Positions 45,182 through 53,994 are shown, counted from the stretch's first letter. The stretch is 64,000 nt of DNA from Chloroflexota bacterium (GCA_019873625.1 JAIOAW010000009.1:1-64000), one strand, 5' to 3'. Notes: generated from the letters alone by a model not told the origin. Made by a program: numbers and translations.

Positions 45182-46240
45182 GTGAAAAGGCTCTTGGCGA
45201 GGCTGCGGCGTTTGGGCTGGCGCAACGGCTGGAGGCTCATCCGCTATCACCTTCGCCCACTGCGCTATAGCACACCGCGCAAGGTGTGGAATGTGGCGCG
45301 CGTCAAAATCCAACGCTGGCTGCGCACCGAACGCGTCTGGGGTATGCCCTACCGCTATTACCTCGACCCCATTAACGTCTGCAACTTGCGTTGCCCCCTG
45401 TGCCCCACGGGGTTAGGCATCCTAGGTAGGCCCAGGGGGCGCTTCGACTTAGCGGCCTTTTGCCGCATCATAGATGAGATCGCCCCCTACGCTTATACCG
45501 TGGAACTCTATAACTGGGGCGAGCCTTTCTTACACCCGGATATCGTCGAGATGATCCGCTACGCCCACAGTCGGCGCATCGCGGTGCGGCTGAGCAGCAA
45601 TATGAACTCCTTTTCGCCCGAGTTGGCCCAGGCCACGGTGGAAGCGGGGTTGGATCGCCTCATCGTCTCGCTGGATGGGAGCACGCAGGAATCCTATGCC
45701 CGCTACCGGCGCGGCGGAGATTTGGCCCGCGTGCGCGCGAACGTGCGCCTCTTGGTGGAGGCGAAACGCCGCGCCCACTCGGAGACACCCTTTATCCTGG
45801 CGCGTATGCTCGTGATGCGCCACAACGAACACGAGATCGGGGCCGTCCGCACCCTGGCCGAGGCACTGGGCGCCGATGCCTTTTCCATCGCACCTATCTT
45901 TGTGGATACAACGGATGCCAGCCAGGTGGCCGAGTGGCTGCCCGCCGAACGCGCCTTGAGCGCCTATGAGGGCGCGCCCGCCCTGGCCAACCGCTGGGCC
46001 TGCGCCGAACTCTGGGAGGCGATGACCATCAACTGGGATGGCGGCCTTTCGCCTTGCTGTTGGGTGCACCAAAAGTCCACCGATCTCGGCAATGCCTTCG
46101 AACGGCCCCTCCGCGAACTGTGGAACGGGCCGGCCTACCGGAGCGCGCGGCGGGCCTTTGCCCGCGGTGGCCCCAAACCGCCCCTCGTCGAGACGGTGTG
46201 CAACCGCTGTCGAGGGCAGCCGTTGTATCTGAAAGAATGA
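45182..46240 (+). CDS. Radical SAM/SPASM protein 2
   Basis: A 352-residue radical SAM enzyme distinct from the preceding one. The cluster motif is CNLRCPLC near residue 65 (INVCNLRCPLCPTG), with LYNWGEPFLHPD as the GGE-like motif. The C-terminal SPASM-type Cys set is CAELWEAM, SPCCWVH and CNRCRG, with ELWNGPAYRSARR. The GTG start at 45182 follows AGGAGG; the open frame to 45050 overlaps the upstream gene. A glycosyltransferase gene follows 12 nt later. Confidence 0.87.
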   Translation: MKRLLARLRRLGWRNGWRLIRYHLRPLRYSTPRKVWNVARVKIQRWLRTERVWGMPYRYYLDPINVCNLRCPLCPTGLGILGRPRGRFDLAAFCRIIDEIAPYAYTVELYNWGEPFLHPDIVEMIRYAHSRRIAVRLSSNMNSFSPELAQATVEAGLDRLIVSLDGSTQESYARYRRGGDLARVRANVRLLVEAKRRAHSETPFILARMLVMRHNEHEIGAVRTLAEALGADAFSIAPIFVDTTDASQVAEWLPAERALSAYEGAPALANRWACAELWEAMTINWDGGLSPCCWVHQKSTDLGNAFERPLRELWNGPAYRSARRAFARGGPKPPLVETVCNRCRGQPLYLKE

Positions 46241-46252
46241 GGTGCGGCCCGG

Positions 46253-47413
46253 ATGCGCATCTGCCTTTACGGGACTTATGACCCCTCCTACGTGCGTAAT
46301 GCCGTCCTCCAACGCGCCTTGGAGGGGCAGGGCATCGAGGTGCTCGCATGCCGCACCGATTGCTGGCCCCCCCACGAGATGCGCCTCCACGCCCTCCAGC
46401 ATGGGCGGGGAAGGGCGCGGCACGCCTGGCAGTGGCTAGGCGCTCAAGGGCGGCTCTTGCGCCAGCACAGGCGCCTCCCTCCCTATGATGCCCTCCTCGT
46501 CTGCTACCCCGGCCACTTGGATGTGTTCCTGGCGCGGCTCCTGGCCTGGTGGAGGCGACGTCCGCTCCTCTTTGACGCCTTTCTCTCCCTTTATGAGACG
46601 GCGGTGGAGGATCGGCGGCTCGTCTCGCGGCGCAGCCTCCTCGGCCAGGCCTTTTGGGCCATAGATTGGCTTGCCCTCCACCTGGCCGACCATATCCTGA
46701 CGGATACGCCGGCCGACGCGGCCTATTTCGCGCGCACGTTTGGGGTTCCCCTTGAGCGCATCACGCCCATTTGGGTGGGGGCCGATGAAACCGTCTATGC
46801 GTCCCGCGAGGCGGCCTTGCCCCCCGAACGGCCAGAGGGCTTGCGCGTCCTCTATTTTGGCCAGTTCATCCCCCTTCACGGCGTGGAGATCATCCTGCGG
46901 GCCGCTGCACTCCTCAAGGGGCGCCCCATCCACTTTGAGTTCATCGGCAGTGGGCAAACCTATGCGGCGATGCGCGCTTTGGCCGAGGAACTCGGCCTGA
47001 ACAACCTCACCTGGGGGCCGGCCTGGCTAGAGCCGAACGACCTGGCCGAACGCATCGCCCGGGCGGACGTCTGTTTGGGGATTTTCGGAACCTCCGAAAA
47101 GGCGGCTCGGGTCATCCCCACCAAGGCCTACATCGCCCTGGCGATGGGCAAGGCCCTCGTGACGATGGATTCGCCGGCCGCTCGGGAGGTCTTTTCGCAC
47201 GGCCAAGATGCCTACCTCTGCGAGCGGGGGTCCCCCCAGAGCCTGGCAGAGGCCCTCACCGCCCTCCTTGAAGACCCCGGCCTTTTACGGCGCCTGCAAC
47301 AAAACGGGCGCGCCTTATACGCGCGCCGTTTCAGCCAAGAGGCCATTGGGCAGGCCCTGCGGACCTGCCTTGAGGGCTTGCTCGCAGCCCCTAACCGCCG
47401 ATCGCCACGGTAA
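46253..47413 (+). CDS. Glycosyltransferase family 4-like protein
   Basis: A 386-residue GT-B-fold glycosyltransferase. The N-terminal domain starts MRICLYGTYDPSYVRNAV. The C-terminal nucleotide-sugar domain carries RVLYFGQFIPLHGVEIILRAA, FEFIGSGQTY and VIPTKAYIALAMGKALVT, with the acidic pair of family 4 replaced by a variant. It is probably co-transcribed with the radical SAM genes. Its end overlaps the convergent lipoprotein gene by 23 nt. Donor and acceptor are unknown. Confidence 0.85.
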   Translation: MRICLYGTYDPSYVRNAVLQRALEGQGIEVLACRTDCWPPHEMRLHALQHGRGRARHAWQWLGAQGRLLRQHRRLPPYDALLVCYPGHLDVFLARLLAWWRRRPLLFDAFLSLYETAVEDRRLVSRRSLLGQAFWAIDWLALHLADHILTDTPADAAYFARTFGVPLERITPIWVGADETVYASREAALPPERPEGLRVLYFGQFIPLHGVEIILRAAALLKGRPIHFEFIGSGQTYAAMRALAEELGLNNLTWGPAWLEPNDLAERIARADVCLGIFGTSEKAARVIPTKAYIALAMGKALVTMDSPAAREVFSHGQDAYLCERGSPQSLAEALTALLEDPGLLRRLQQNGRALYARRFSQEAIGQALRTCLEGLLAAPNRRSPR

Positions 47414-48011
47414 CCGTCCCCACATCGGTGATCGCCCCGGGCTTGATCTCGATGACCGTGTTTTCCTGCGTGGCCACGTCGAGCACGGGGATGAGCCGCA
47501 AGGGGTGTTTGATGACCAGCGCGTACATCCCAGGGGGCACATTCGTAAAGAGGAAGCGCCCCTCATCATCCGTCATCGCCATCGGGGCGTTGTTCTCATC
47601 TACCCTCGCCAGGCCCGTCCAGGCGCCCTCGGCGTTCTTGAGGAGCGAGGCCAGATAGAGCGGATACCCGGCGAGCGGGTAGGTGCCCACATTCGCCTGT
47701 GAGTTCAGGATGATCCCCGTCACATTGCCCTTGCCAGGGGCAGGCGTAACGTGCGGGTTGATGGGCGTCTGCACAGGGGTCGGTTCTGGCGTGCTCTGCG
47801 GGCCGGGGTAGGCCTGCGTCAGCACGGGCGTATAGGTGGCCGCCGGCGGGGTGAAGGGGCTTGGCTCCGGGTAGGCCGTGGGCTGGGCGATGGGCGGTGT
47901 CGTCGCCGTCGCCGAGGGCTGGGGAGAGGGCGAGGCCGGCGCCTTGCTGCAGCCAAGGAGCACCCCCCCTACCAAGGCCAACGCAATCAGGATGAAGCGC
48001 ATCGTAGGCAT
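47391..48011 (-). CDS. Lipoprotein with carboxypeptidase-regulatory-like domain
   Basis: A 206-residue protein. The signal peptide ends at LLGC (Cys21). A long Pro/Thr/Ser-rich stalk covers about 22-92. A beta-sandwich of the carboxypeptidase-regulatory/Cna-B type follows (VTGIILNSQANVG, MTDDEGRFLFTNVPPGMYALVI). Such domains are structural or adhesive. AAGGAG precedes the first of two ATGs. It overlaps the convergent glycosyltransferase end by 23 nt. Confidence 0.75.
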   Translation of the reverse strand: MPTMRFILIALALVGGVLLGCSKAPASPSPQPSATATTPPIAQPTAYPEPSPFTPPAATYTPVLTQAYPGPQSTPEPTPVQTPINPHVTPAPGKGNVTGIILNSQANVGTYPLAGYPLYLASLLKNAEGAWTGLARVDENNAPMAMTDDEGRFLFTNVPPGMYALVIKHPLRLIPVLDVATQENTVIEIKPGAITDVGTVTVAIGG

Positions 48012-48083
48012 CGTCCACTCCTTACCGAGGTAAAAGGCAAAAACCGTCCGGCCCCCGTCCCTTCACTGCCCTTGTAAGAAAAG

Positions 48084-48176
48084 CGGGAGTGGATGGGAGT
48101 CGAACCCACCAGGGCCACTTGCGCACCCCTCAACGGTTTTGAAGACCGCGGAGCCCACCGGGACTCATCCACCCCC
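48084..48176 (-). tRNA. selC: tRNA-Sec (selenocysteine, anticodon UCA)
   Basis: Read on the reverse strand, 93 nt with an 8-bp acceptor stem (GGGGGTGG/CCACTCCC), a 6-bp D-stem (GAGTCC/GGGCTC with a 4-nt loop), an anticodon arm with loop CTTCAAA giving UCA, a long variable arm, and a T-arm with loop TTCGACT on a 5-bp stem. Together this gives the 8+5 form typical of bacterial tRNA-Sec. The discriminator is G and CCA is not encoded. It reads UGA as selenocysteine with SelB. A T-rich stretch follows. Confidence 0.95.
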
Positions 48177-48340
48177 GTGCACTGAAACTATACCCTTTTT
48201 GGCCAAAGGCGTCAACCGTCCCTTTCGGGGTGTCCATCGAACCCCGGGGGCGCGCGGCAGGAACCTCGCGGCGCGGGCCAAGGGGGCCGCGCTTCGCGTA
48301 CGCACATCCAAGGCGGAACGGGGGCTTCCCCAAGCGTATT

Positions 48341-49528
48341 TCAATCTCCCCGCCGGCCGCGGCGGCCGGCCAGCGAGGCGCGCGTGATGGCCTCCGGCCC
48401 AAAGCGGCGGCGGATTTCATCCAAGGCGCGGTTCAGGCGGATGCGCCGCTTATCCACATCGGCAAAGAGGTCGAGTTGGTAACCGCCCCCTTCCAAAAGG
48501 CCGCCCACCGCCAGGCCCAAAAGGCGCAAGCGCTCCCCAGGCCGCCAATGTTTTTGGAAGAGGGCCGCGGCGTGGGCGTGGATGACTTGCGCCTGATCGG
48601 TAGGCTGGGGCAATTTTACCTGCCGAGTGATGGTGCGAAAATCCGGGTAGCGAAGTTTTATCCGCACCTCTTGGGCCACCATATGCCGTTCCCGCAAGCG
48701 CGCCGCCAGGTCCTCGCTCATCCCCAAAAGGGTGCGCCCTAAAGCCTCCGGGTCGCCGAGATCCTGGGCAAAGGTGCGCTCTTGGCTGATGGAATGCCTC
48801 TCCCGGTGGCCAGCGATGGGCGAGGCATCTTGCCCCAAGGCGGCGGTATGCAGGGCGCGCCCCGCCTTGCCCAGCATCCGCTCGAGAGATTCGACATCCC
48901 AGGCGGCCAAATCGCCGATGGTCTGGATGCCCAGGCGCCGCAAGCGCGCCCCGGTTACCTTGCCCACGCCCCACAGGCGCTCGATGGGGAGAGGCGCGAG
49001 GAAACTCGCTTCCGTCCCCGTCGGCACAAAGACCAACCCTTGGGGCTTGCCGAGGTCGCAGGCGATTTTGGCGACGAGTTTGTTAGAGGCGATCCCCAAC
49101 GAAACGGGCAAAGAGACCTCATCCCTCACGCGGCGCTGGATGAGGCGCCCGATCTCCACAGGGGGCCCCCACAGGCGTTCGCAGCCCGTCACGTCGAGAA
49201 AGGCCTCGTCTATCGAGATTTGTTCGACGGCAGGGGTGATCTCGTGGAGGATGGCCATCACCGCGGCAGACCGTTTGGCATATTCCTCAAAGTGGTGCGG
49301 GAGGACGATCAGATCGGGGCAGAGCCGCAAGGCCTGGGCCACCGGCATCGCCGAACGGATGCCGTAAGCGCGCGCCGCATAGGAGGCCGAAGCCACCACG
49401 CCGCGCGAACCGGGCGCGCCGCCCACCACGAGGGGTTTGCCGCGCAATTCGGGGTTCAAGAGTTCCTCAACCGAGGCGAAAAAGGCATCCAGGTCAACGT
49501 GGATAATCCACCGTTGGGGTTCTGCCAT
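48341..49528 (-). CDS. dinB: DNA polymerase IV (Y family)
   Basis: A 395-residue translesion polymerase. The catalytic motifs are HVDLDAFFASVEE (Asp10, Asp12 region) and SIDEAFLDVTGCE with the DE pair. The YAARAYGIRSAMPV region, helix-hairpin-helix IERLWGVGKVTGARLRRLGI and the C-terminal little-finger domain follow. GAAAGGGG precedes the ATG. The stop is 165 bp from tRNA-Sec. Confidence 0.94.
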   Translation of the reverse strand: MAEPQRWIIHVDLDAFFASVEELLNPELRGKPLVVGGAPGSRGVVASASYAARAYGIRSAMPVAQALRLCPDLIVLPHHFEEYAKRSAAVMAILHEITPAVEQISIDEAFLDVTGCERLWGPPVEIGRLIQRRVRDEVSLPVSLGIASNKLVAKIACDLGKPQGLVFVPTGTEASFLAPLPIERLWGVGKVTGARLRRLGIQTIGDLAAWDVESLERMLGKAGRALHTAALGQDASPIAGHRERHSISQERTFAQDLGDPEALGRTLLGMSEDLAARLRERHMVAQEVRIKLRYPDFRTITRQVKLPQPTDQAQVIHAHAAALFQKHWRPGERLRLLGLAVGGLLEGGGYQLDLFADVDKRRIRLNRALDEIRRRFGPEAITRASLAGRRGRRGD

Positions 49529-49552
49529 ATCGCCCCTTTCTCACCGCAGGGC

Positions 49553-50890
49553 CTAGTTTGGCCCCGCACTCCCTTCCTGGGCTGAGGCCAGCGGTTCCAC
49601 CTTCATCTTGAGGGCCAATTGCGAAAAGGCCGCATCAGGGGCCTGGCGGAAGGGCGTATAGACGCAATCCGTCACGGTAACCACCAGGCGCAGGTGATCT
49701 CCCTCCAAGGTGAGCGTCGTACCGGGCTGGGCCACCACCACCTCGCCCCGACGGCTCAAGCGCGCCAGGCGCGCCTCATCCTCATAGGCAAAGGGGCTGG
49801 CCAACACTTTGGTTACCGTGCGGTTGCCCTGCGTCTCGAACAGCCACACCTCAAAGGCATCCACCCGTTGGGGCAATTCGCCGCTGAGGAGATCGCTCAC
49901 CACCACGCCGCACTGCCCCACGAACTCGCGCTCCGGAGATTCGATGGTGAACGCGTAGTAAAAGTCGTCATCGCCCAGGTGATATTCCGTGGCGAATTCG
50001 TTCCACGCCTGGCCAAGCCTTGCCCGCGTGAGCGATTTGAGGGGGCGCGCCTCAAGCGATTCCTCCTGCGGCGCCGGCCCCTGGAGGGGCACCACCGTCT
50101 CCTCCAAGGGAATCTCCTCGACTTCCTCCTCTTCGCCTTCGGCCTCTTCGAAATCGAGGGGTTCTTCCTCCTCTTCCGCCTCTAGGATATCGGGCGCAAA
50201 AGGAGCGGCCAACGGCGCTTCAGGGGCCGCGGGGGTGCGCGTTGCCCCCTCAGGCACAGCGCGCTTATGGCGCGGGAGCCTTTCCCAAACGGCATACCAA
50301 GCCCCCTTATGCTCTTTAGGCGGGGCGGGGCGAGCGCCGAGCAGGGCCTGACTCGGCGAGGCCACCGACCGCGCCGGGGCCATCATCCGCCGGCTCTTGC
50401 GGAGGACGAGCCACAAAATCCCCGCCAACCCCGCGAGCACTAGGACGGTGCCTACCCCCCACAGGAGATAGGGTTTGCCGGGCCAGGGCTGCTTGGCCGC
50501 GGGCGCAGGGGGGGACGGCAGTTGGACGATTTCGGCCAAGCGGCGTAGGCGCAACGCCGCGGCCGCATCGCCCTTGGCCTCTTGCTCAGCGGCCGTTTGT
50601 TCCACGAGGGCGGCAACATCCTGCCAATCCGTATTGTCGTCGGTCAATTCATAGAGGCGCTCTCCGGCCAAATGCGCATCGCCGTTCACGGCCAAAGAGT
50701 CGGCCACCATCAGAACGTACGCCTTCTGGTGCTCCGGGCGCAGGTCGCACGGGTCCGTATTCACCCAACGCACGGGCCACACCAGCCAGCCCAGCATCAG
50801 GCCGATGAGGATGCCGCCCACCGCCGCCGCGCCGATCCAGAGCGCCAAACGCCACCCGCTGGGCCTGCTGCGCAGGTCATATGTCGCCAT
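49553..50890 (-). CDS. Membrane protein with acidic cytoplasmic region, unknown function
   Basis: A 445-residue protein. A hydrophobic segment at about 16-40 and another at about 150-172 bracket an outer helical domain (AVNGDAHLAGERLYELTDDN; AEQEAKGDAAAALRLRRLAE). After the second segment comes a Pro/Ala-rich, then strongly acidic stretch (EEEEEPLDFEEAEGEEEEVEE). A globular C-terminal domain of about 150 residues follows (YYAFTIESPEREFVGQCGVVV). No family was recognised. It lies between dinB and the M24 peptidase, same strand. Confidence 0.7.
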   Translation of the reverse strand: MATYDLRSRPSGWRLALWIGAAAVGGILIGLMLGWLVWPVRWVNTDPCDLRPEHQKAYVLMVADSLAVNGDAHLAGERLYELTDDNTDWQDVAALVEQTAAEQEAKGDAAAALRLRRLAEIVQLPSPPAPAAKQPWPGKPYLLWGVGTVLVLAGLAGILWLVLRKSRRMMAPARSVASPSQALLGARPAPPKEHKGAWYAVWERLPRHKRAVPEGATRTPAAPEAPLAAPFAPDILEAEEEEEPLDFEEAEGEEEEVEEIPLEETVVPLQGPAPQEESLEARPLKSLTRARLGQAWNEFATEYHLGDDDFYYAFTIESPEREFVGQCGVVVSDLLSGELPQRVDAFEVWLFETQGNRTVTKVLASPFAYEDEARLARLSRRGEVVVAQPGTTLTLEGDHLRLVVTVTDCVYTPFRQAPDAAFSQLALKMKVEPLASAQEGSAGPN

Positions 50891-50992
50891 TCCCCTTCAC
50901 CTCATCCCCTTCGAGGTCGGGCCTGAAAGCCCGGGGCCAATCATCGGGCGCATTCTATCATACGCGCAAGGTGCCCGCAAGCGCTTTAGCCT

Positions 50993-52072
50993 TTAATCGC
51001 GCGGCCAAGGGATGACGGGCACCTTGGGAGACTGGGTCAAGATGCGGCAGCCATCCTCCGTTACGAGGACCATATCCTCAATGCGCACGCCGCCCCAGCC
51101 CGGCAGGTAGATGCCCGGCTCGATCGTTACGACGTGCCCTTCGGCGAGCGTGTCCTCGGAGAGGCGCCCTGCGCTGGGGCCTTCGTGGATTTCTAGCCCC
51201 ACGCCATGGCCCAGGCCGTGGCCGAATTTCTCGCCATAGCCGGCCTGCTCGATGACCTGCCGCGCCACGCCATCCAGCGCCGCGCCCGCTAGGCCAGGCC
51301 GCACGGCGGCCTCGGCAGCCTGTTGCGCCTCCAGCACTGTATGCCAGATGGTCAGGTATTCCTCGCTGGCCTCTCCCAGGCAGAAGGAGCGCGTGAGGTC
51401 GGAGCAATAGCCCCGCACCATCGCCCCCATATCAATGACCAAGGGATCGCCGATACCCACAGGGCGATCGGAGGGTACCGCGTGAGACATCGCGCCGTTT
51501 GGCCCCGAGCCAACGATGGCCGCAAACGAGAGTTTCTCCGCGCCGTGCGTGCGCATATGCACTTCGAGTTCCCAGGCGATCTCGCGCTCCGTCTTGCCGG
51601 GGCGCAGCCACTCCATAAGATGGACCATCGCCTCATCGGCAATGCGCACGGCCTCGATGATGGCCTCCATCTCTTGCGCATCCTTCACCATACGCAGAGA
51701 TTCAACGATATTCTTGGTGGGCACCCACTCCACAGAGGGCATCTCGCGCTGCCATTCCTGATAGGTATCCACCGTTACGACGTGGCTCTCGAACCCTACG
51801 CGGCGCAGGCCCAGCCGGCTCACCTGTTCGGCAAGGGTTTTGACCACTGGCCCCGTTACTTCCACCAGCGTGAAATCGGGGGCCTGCATCTTGACCTGCT
51901 CATAATAGCGAAAGTCAGTCGCGAGCAAGGCCTCCTCGGGGGTGATGATGAGCACCCCGGCGCTCCCCGTGAACCCGCTCAGATAGCGGCGGTTTTCTGC
52001 CTTGGCGATGAATAGCGCATCCAACCCCTGAGAGGCGAGCGCCGTGCGCACTCGCTCCACACGCTCTTTCAT
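50993..52072 (-). CDS. M24B metallopeptidase (Xaa-Pro aminopeptidase/dipeptidase)
   Basis: A 359-residue pita-bread-fold peptidase cleaving X-Pro bonds with a dinuclear metal centre. The creatinase-like N-domain has ENRRYLSGFTGSAGVLII. The metal ligands are in IDMGAMVRGYCSD (two Asp), GHGLGHGVGLEIHEGP (His), VVTIEPGIYLP (Glu) and GVRIEDMVLV (Glu). AAAAGGAG precedes the ATG, located at the end of the upstream selenoprotein gene 3 nt away. Confidence 0.92.
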   Translation of the reverse strand: MKERVERVRTALASQGLDALFIAKAENRRYLSGFTGSAGVLIITPEEALLATDFRYYEQVKMQAPDFTLVEVTGPVVKTLAEQVSRLGLRRVGFESHVVTVDTYQEWQREMPSVEWVPTKNIVESLRMVKDAQEMEAIIEAVRIADEAMVHLMEWLRPGKTEREIAWELEVHMRTHGAEKLSFAAIVGSGPNGAMSHAVPSDRPVGIGDPLVIDMGAMVRGYCSDLTRSFCLGEASEEYLTIWHTVLEAQQAAEAAVRPGLAGAALDGVARQVIEQAGYGEKFGHGLGHGVGLEIHEGPSAGRLSEDTLAEGHVVTIEPGIYLPGWGGVRIEDMVLVTEDGCRILTQSPKVPVIPWPRD

Positions 52073-52075
52073 AAT

Positions 52076-52546
52076 CTACTCCTTTTCTCGAACGTTTTCG
52101 CGCGCTGGCGAGGCGCCGTGCTCGATTTCCTCCTCGATGAGCGGCACCAGCATCTCGACGGCCGCCTCCACCACGGGCAAACAGCCGATGACCTCATCGC
52201 GGGCCACATCGCGGATGGGCTGGCAGAGGGTGCTCCCATAGCGCGCGACGAACCCCTCGCGCAGCCGAGAGATCAGCGCCTTCAAGCGATCGTCCTTCTC
52301 GGCGCTGGAGGTGCGCCCCCACAGGGCGCCCAAGATGAGGATGCTCCCGCTTAGGGCGCCGCACAGTTCTTGGCGGCAGCCCACCACACCCCCACCGAAA
52401 GGATTGCTGACGCGTAAGAGGACCTCCGGCAAGGGCGCCAAATAATGCTCGCCCACGGCGAGCACCACGGCCTCCGATCAATAGAACTTGGCGCGGTAAG
52501 CCTCCCGCGCCCGGGCAAGGATTTTCTCCAACGGCGATGATGACAT
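52076..52546 (-). CDS. C-GCAxxG-C-C family selenoprotein (Sec23 encoded by TGA)
   Basis: A 156-residue redox protein with selenocysteine at codon 23 (TGA at 52480-52478, context FYU-SEAVV). The rest fits the C-GCAxxG-C-C family: FGGG at 50-53, CGALSG at 62-67 (Cys62), Cys108 in TLCQPI, Cys122 in IGCLPV; Cys57 is extra. Sec occupies the family's first conserved Cys. The ATG at 52546 has GAAGGAGA 7 nt upstream. The reading frame is open on both sides of the TGA, and a stem-loop follows it. The next downstream GTG (52468) has no family N-terminus. It lies 15 nt after galK and 3 nt before the peptidase, an apparent operon. The family's redox role is not established. Confidence 0.9.
52446..52464 (-). 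promoter_or_regulatory. Bacterial SECIS element
   Basis: Just after the TGA on the reverse strand, TGCTCGCC-GTG-GGCGAGCA forms an 8-bp perfect stem with a 3-nt loop starting with G, extendable by G-U pairs. The apical loop begins 22 nt after the TGA, inside the 16-37 nt window for bacterial SECIS elements. Confidence 0.75.
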
Positions 52547-52561
52547 CCACGGTCTCCTTCC

Positions 52562-53941
52562 CTAAAGGGTGGTTGAAAAAATGCGCCCAGCGCCGGGCGC
52601 GGAACGGCAGATAAAGGCCTCGGCCTCCAGCCCCGTCCGAGCACGGTAGGCCTCTTTGACAAAGTGTTCGAAATCGGCCACAGCCCCCGCCTCGACGAGG
52701 GCCACGATGCATCCCCCCCATCCTGCCCCCGTGATGCGCGCCCCCAAACAGCCCGGCGCGGCCTGCGCCGCCTCAACAAGCGCCTCGATGGCGGGCGTGC
52801 TGATTTCGTAATCATCTCGCGCGCTGGCGTGGGCCGCAGAAATCAACGCGCCAAAGGTCGCGGTATCTCTTCGTTGCAGGGCGCGGACGCTCTCCAACAC
52901 GCGCCGGTTCTCATACCACACGTGGCGGCACCTCCGCCGCACGAAAAAGACGTCCGTCTCGGGGTCGCGCCCAGCCTCCAAAATCGCCACGGGGTCAATC
53001 CCTTGGGCGCGCAAGGCCTCCGCCGTGATGACCTCCGGCAGGAGCGGCTCGAGGTCTTCCCAAGGGATGTCGCCCACATCGCGCAGATGCGTGATGTGCG
53101 GGTAGGCACGCTGAAGGAGCCTGACGCCGATGCGCCCTTCGGCCACGCGCCGGTTAAAGAGCGGCCCCGTGTTCAGGTGTTTGGTGCGGCTATCCACCAC
53201 CACGACGCGATACCCCGGCGGGATGGGCACCTGCTCATAGTAATATTCGCCGCTCGGCGTTCGGGGGCGGCAATCCAAGAACAGGGCATGGTCGCGCTGA
53301 GCCAAAATGGAGATGAACTGATCCATAATCCCGCCGCGCGTGCCCACATACCACTCCGCGCGGCCGCAGGCATCGGCTAGGCGTGGGCCGCTCAGGGGGA
53401 GCCTGTTGAGGGCGACCAACGCCATCGCCACGGCTACGGTGAGGGCCGATGAGGAAGAAAGCCCCGAGCCGCGCGGCACCCCCCAAGGCGGGCGGCCATC
53501 CACCAACCCATCGAACCCTTTGAGAGTTGGCCCCCACTCGCGGGCCAAGAGTTGCGCCGCGCCCTGGGCATAATTCGCCCAATCTCCGGCGGGGCGCGGC
53601 GGAATATCGGGGCCGATTTGAAAAACACGCGCCTCAAAGGCCGTTTCGACGTTCTGTAAGCGCACCAGGCCGTCTTCCCTCGGGCGCACCAAAAGGAGGA
53701 TATCCTTATCCAGGGCCATAGGCATCACATAGCCGTGGTTGTAATCCGTGTGCTCGCCGATGAGGTTCACCCGCCCCGGCGCCCGAAAGACGTCCACCGG
53801 CCCTGGGCCGTAGAGCCGCTCAAACAGGCCGAGCGCCTCTCCCAAACGCCGCGCTTGCCCCTCGAGGAACGGCTCGGAGGCCGCGCCATACACCTCCGCA
53901 AGGCGCATCATCGTCGTCTGTATACTGGCCGCATTCGACAA
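52562..53941 (-). CDS. galK: Galactokinase
   Basis: A 459-residue GHMP kinase phosphorylating galactose at C1. Motifs are the galactokinase signature GRVNLIGEHTDYNHGYV, the ATP-binding GSGLSSSSALTVAVA and the C-terminal GARITGAGWGGCIVAL. It is longer than most GalK (about 390 residues), with an N-terminal extension of about 35 residues. The TTG start at 53941 is chosen because AAGGAG lies 7 nt upstream; no other Leloir genes are in view. Confidence 0.93.
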   Translation of the reverse strand: MSNAASIQTTMMRLAEVYGAASEPFLEGQARRLGEALGLFERLYGPGPVDVFRAPGRVNLIGEHTDYNHGYVMPMALDKDILLLVRPREDGLVRLQNVETAFEARVFQIGPDIPPRPAGDWANYAQGAAQLLAREWGPTLKGFDGLVDGRPPWGVPRGSGLSSSSALTVAVAMALVALNRLPLSGPRLADACGRAEWYVGTRGGIMDQFISILAQRDHALFLDCRPRTPSGEYYYEQVPIPPGYRVVVVDSRTKHLNTGPLFNRRVAEGRIGVRLLQRAYPHITHLRDVGDIPWEDLEPLLPEVITAEALRAQGIDPVAILEAGRDPETDVFFVRRRCRHVWYENRRVLESVRALQRRDTATFGALISAAHASARDDYEISTPAIEALVEAAQAAPGCLGARITGAGWGGCIVALVEAGAVADFEHFVKEAYRARTGLEAEAFICRSAPGAGRIFSTTL

Positions 53942-53965
53942 TGGGGAACTCCTTGTGCCAGGGGC

Positions 53966-53994
53966 TTGGCCTGCCCCCTGACCTGGTATATAAT
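53966..53994 (+). promoter_or_regulatory. Promoter of the glycosyltransferase 2 gene
   Basis: TTGGCC (53966-53971), a 17-bp spacer and TATAAT (53989-53994). The leader to the ATG at 54127 is about 125 nt. Confidence 0.6.

Noticed and set aside
48240-48300. A third copy of the hairpin repeat near tRNA-Sec
   Set aside because: Only a short GGCAGGAACCTCGCGG-like stretch resembles the last module; the other hairpins are missing.
52478-52480. TGA taken as a stop or a frameshifted pseudogene
   Set aside because: The frame continues on both sides with family-like sequence, the TGA is at a conserved Cys site, a SECIS-like hairpin follows, and tRNA-Sec is present.
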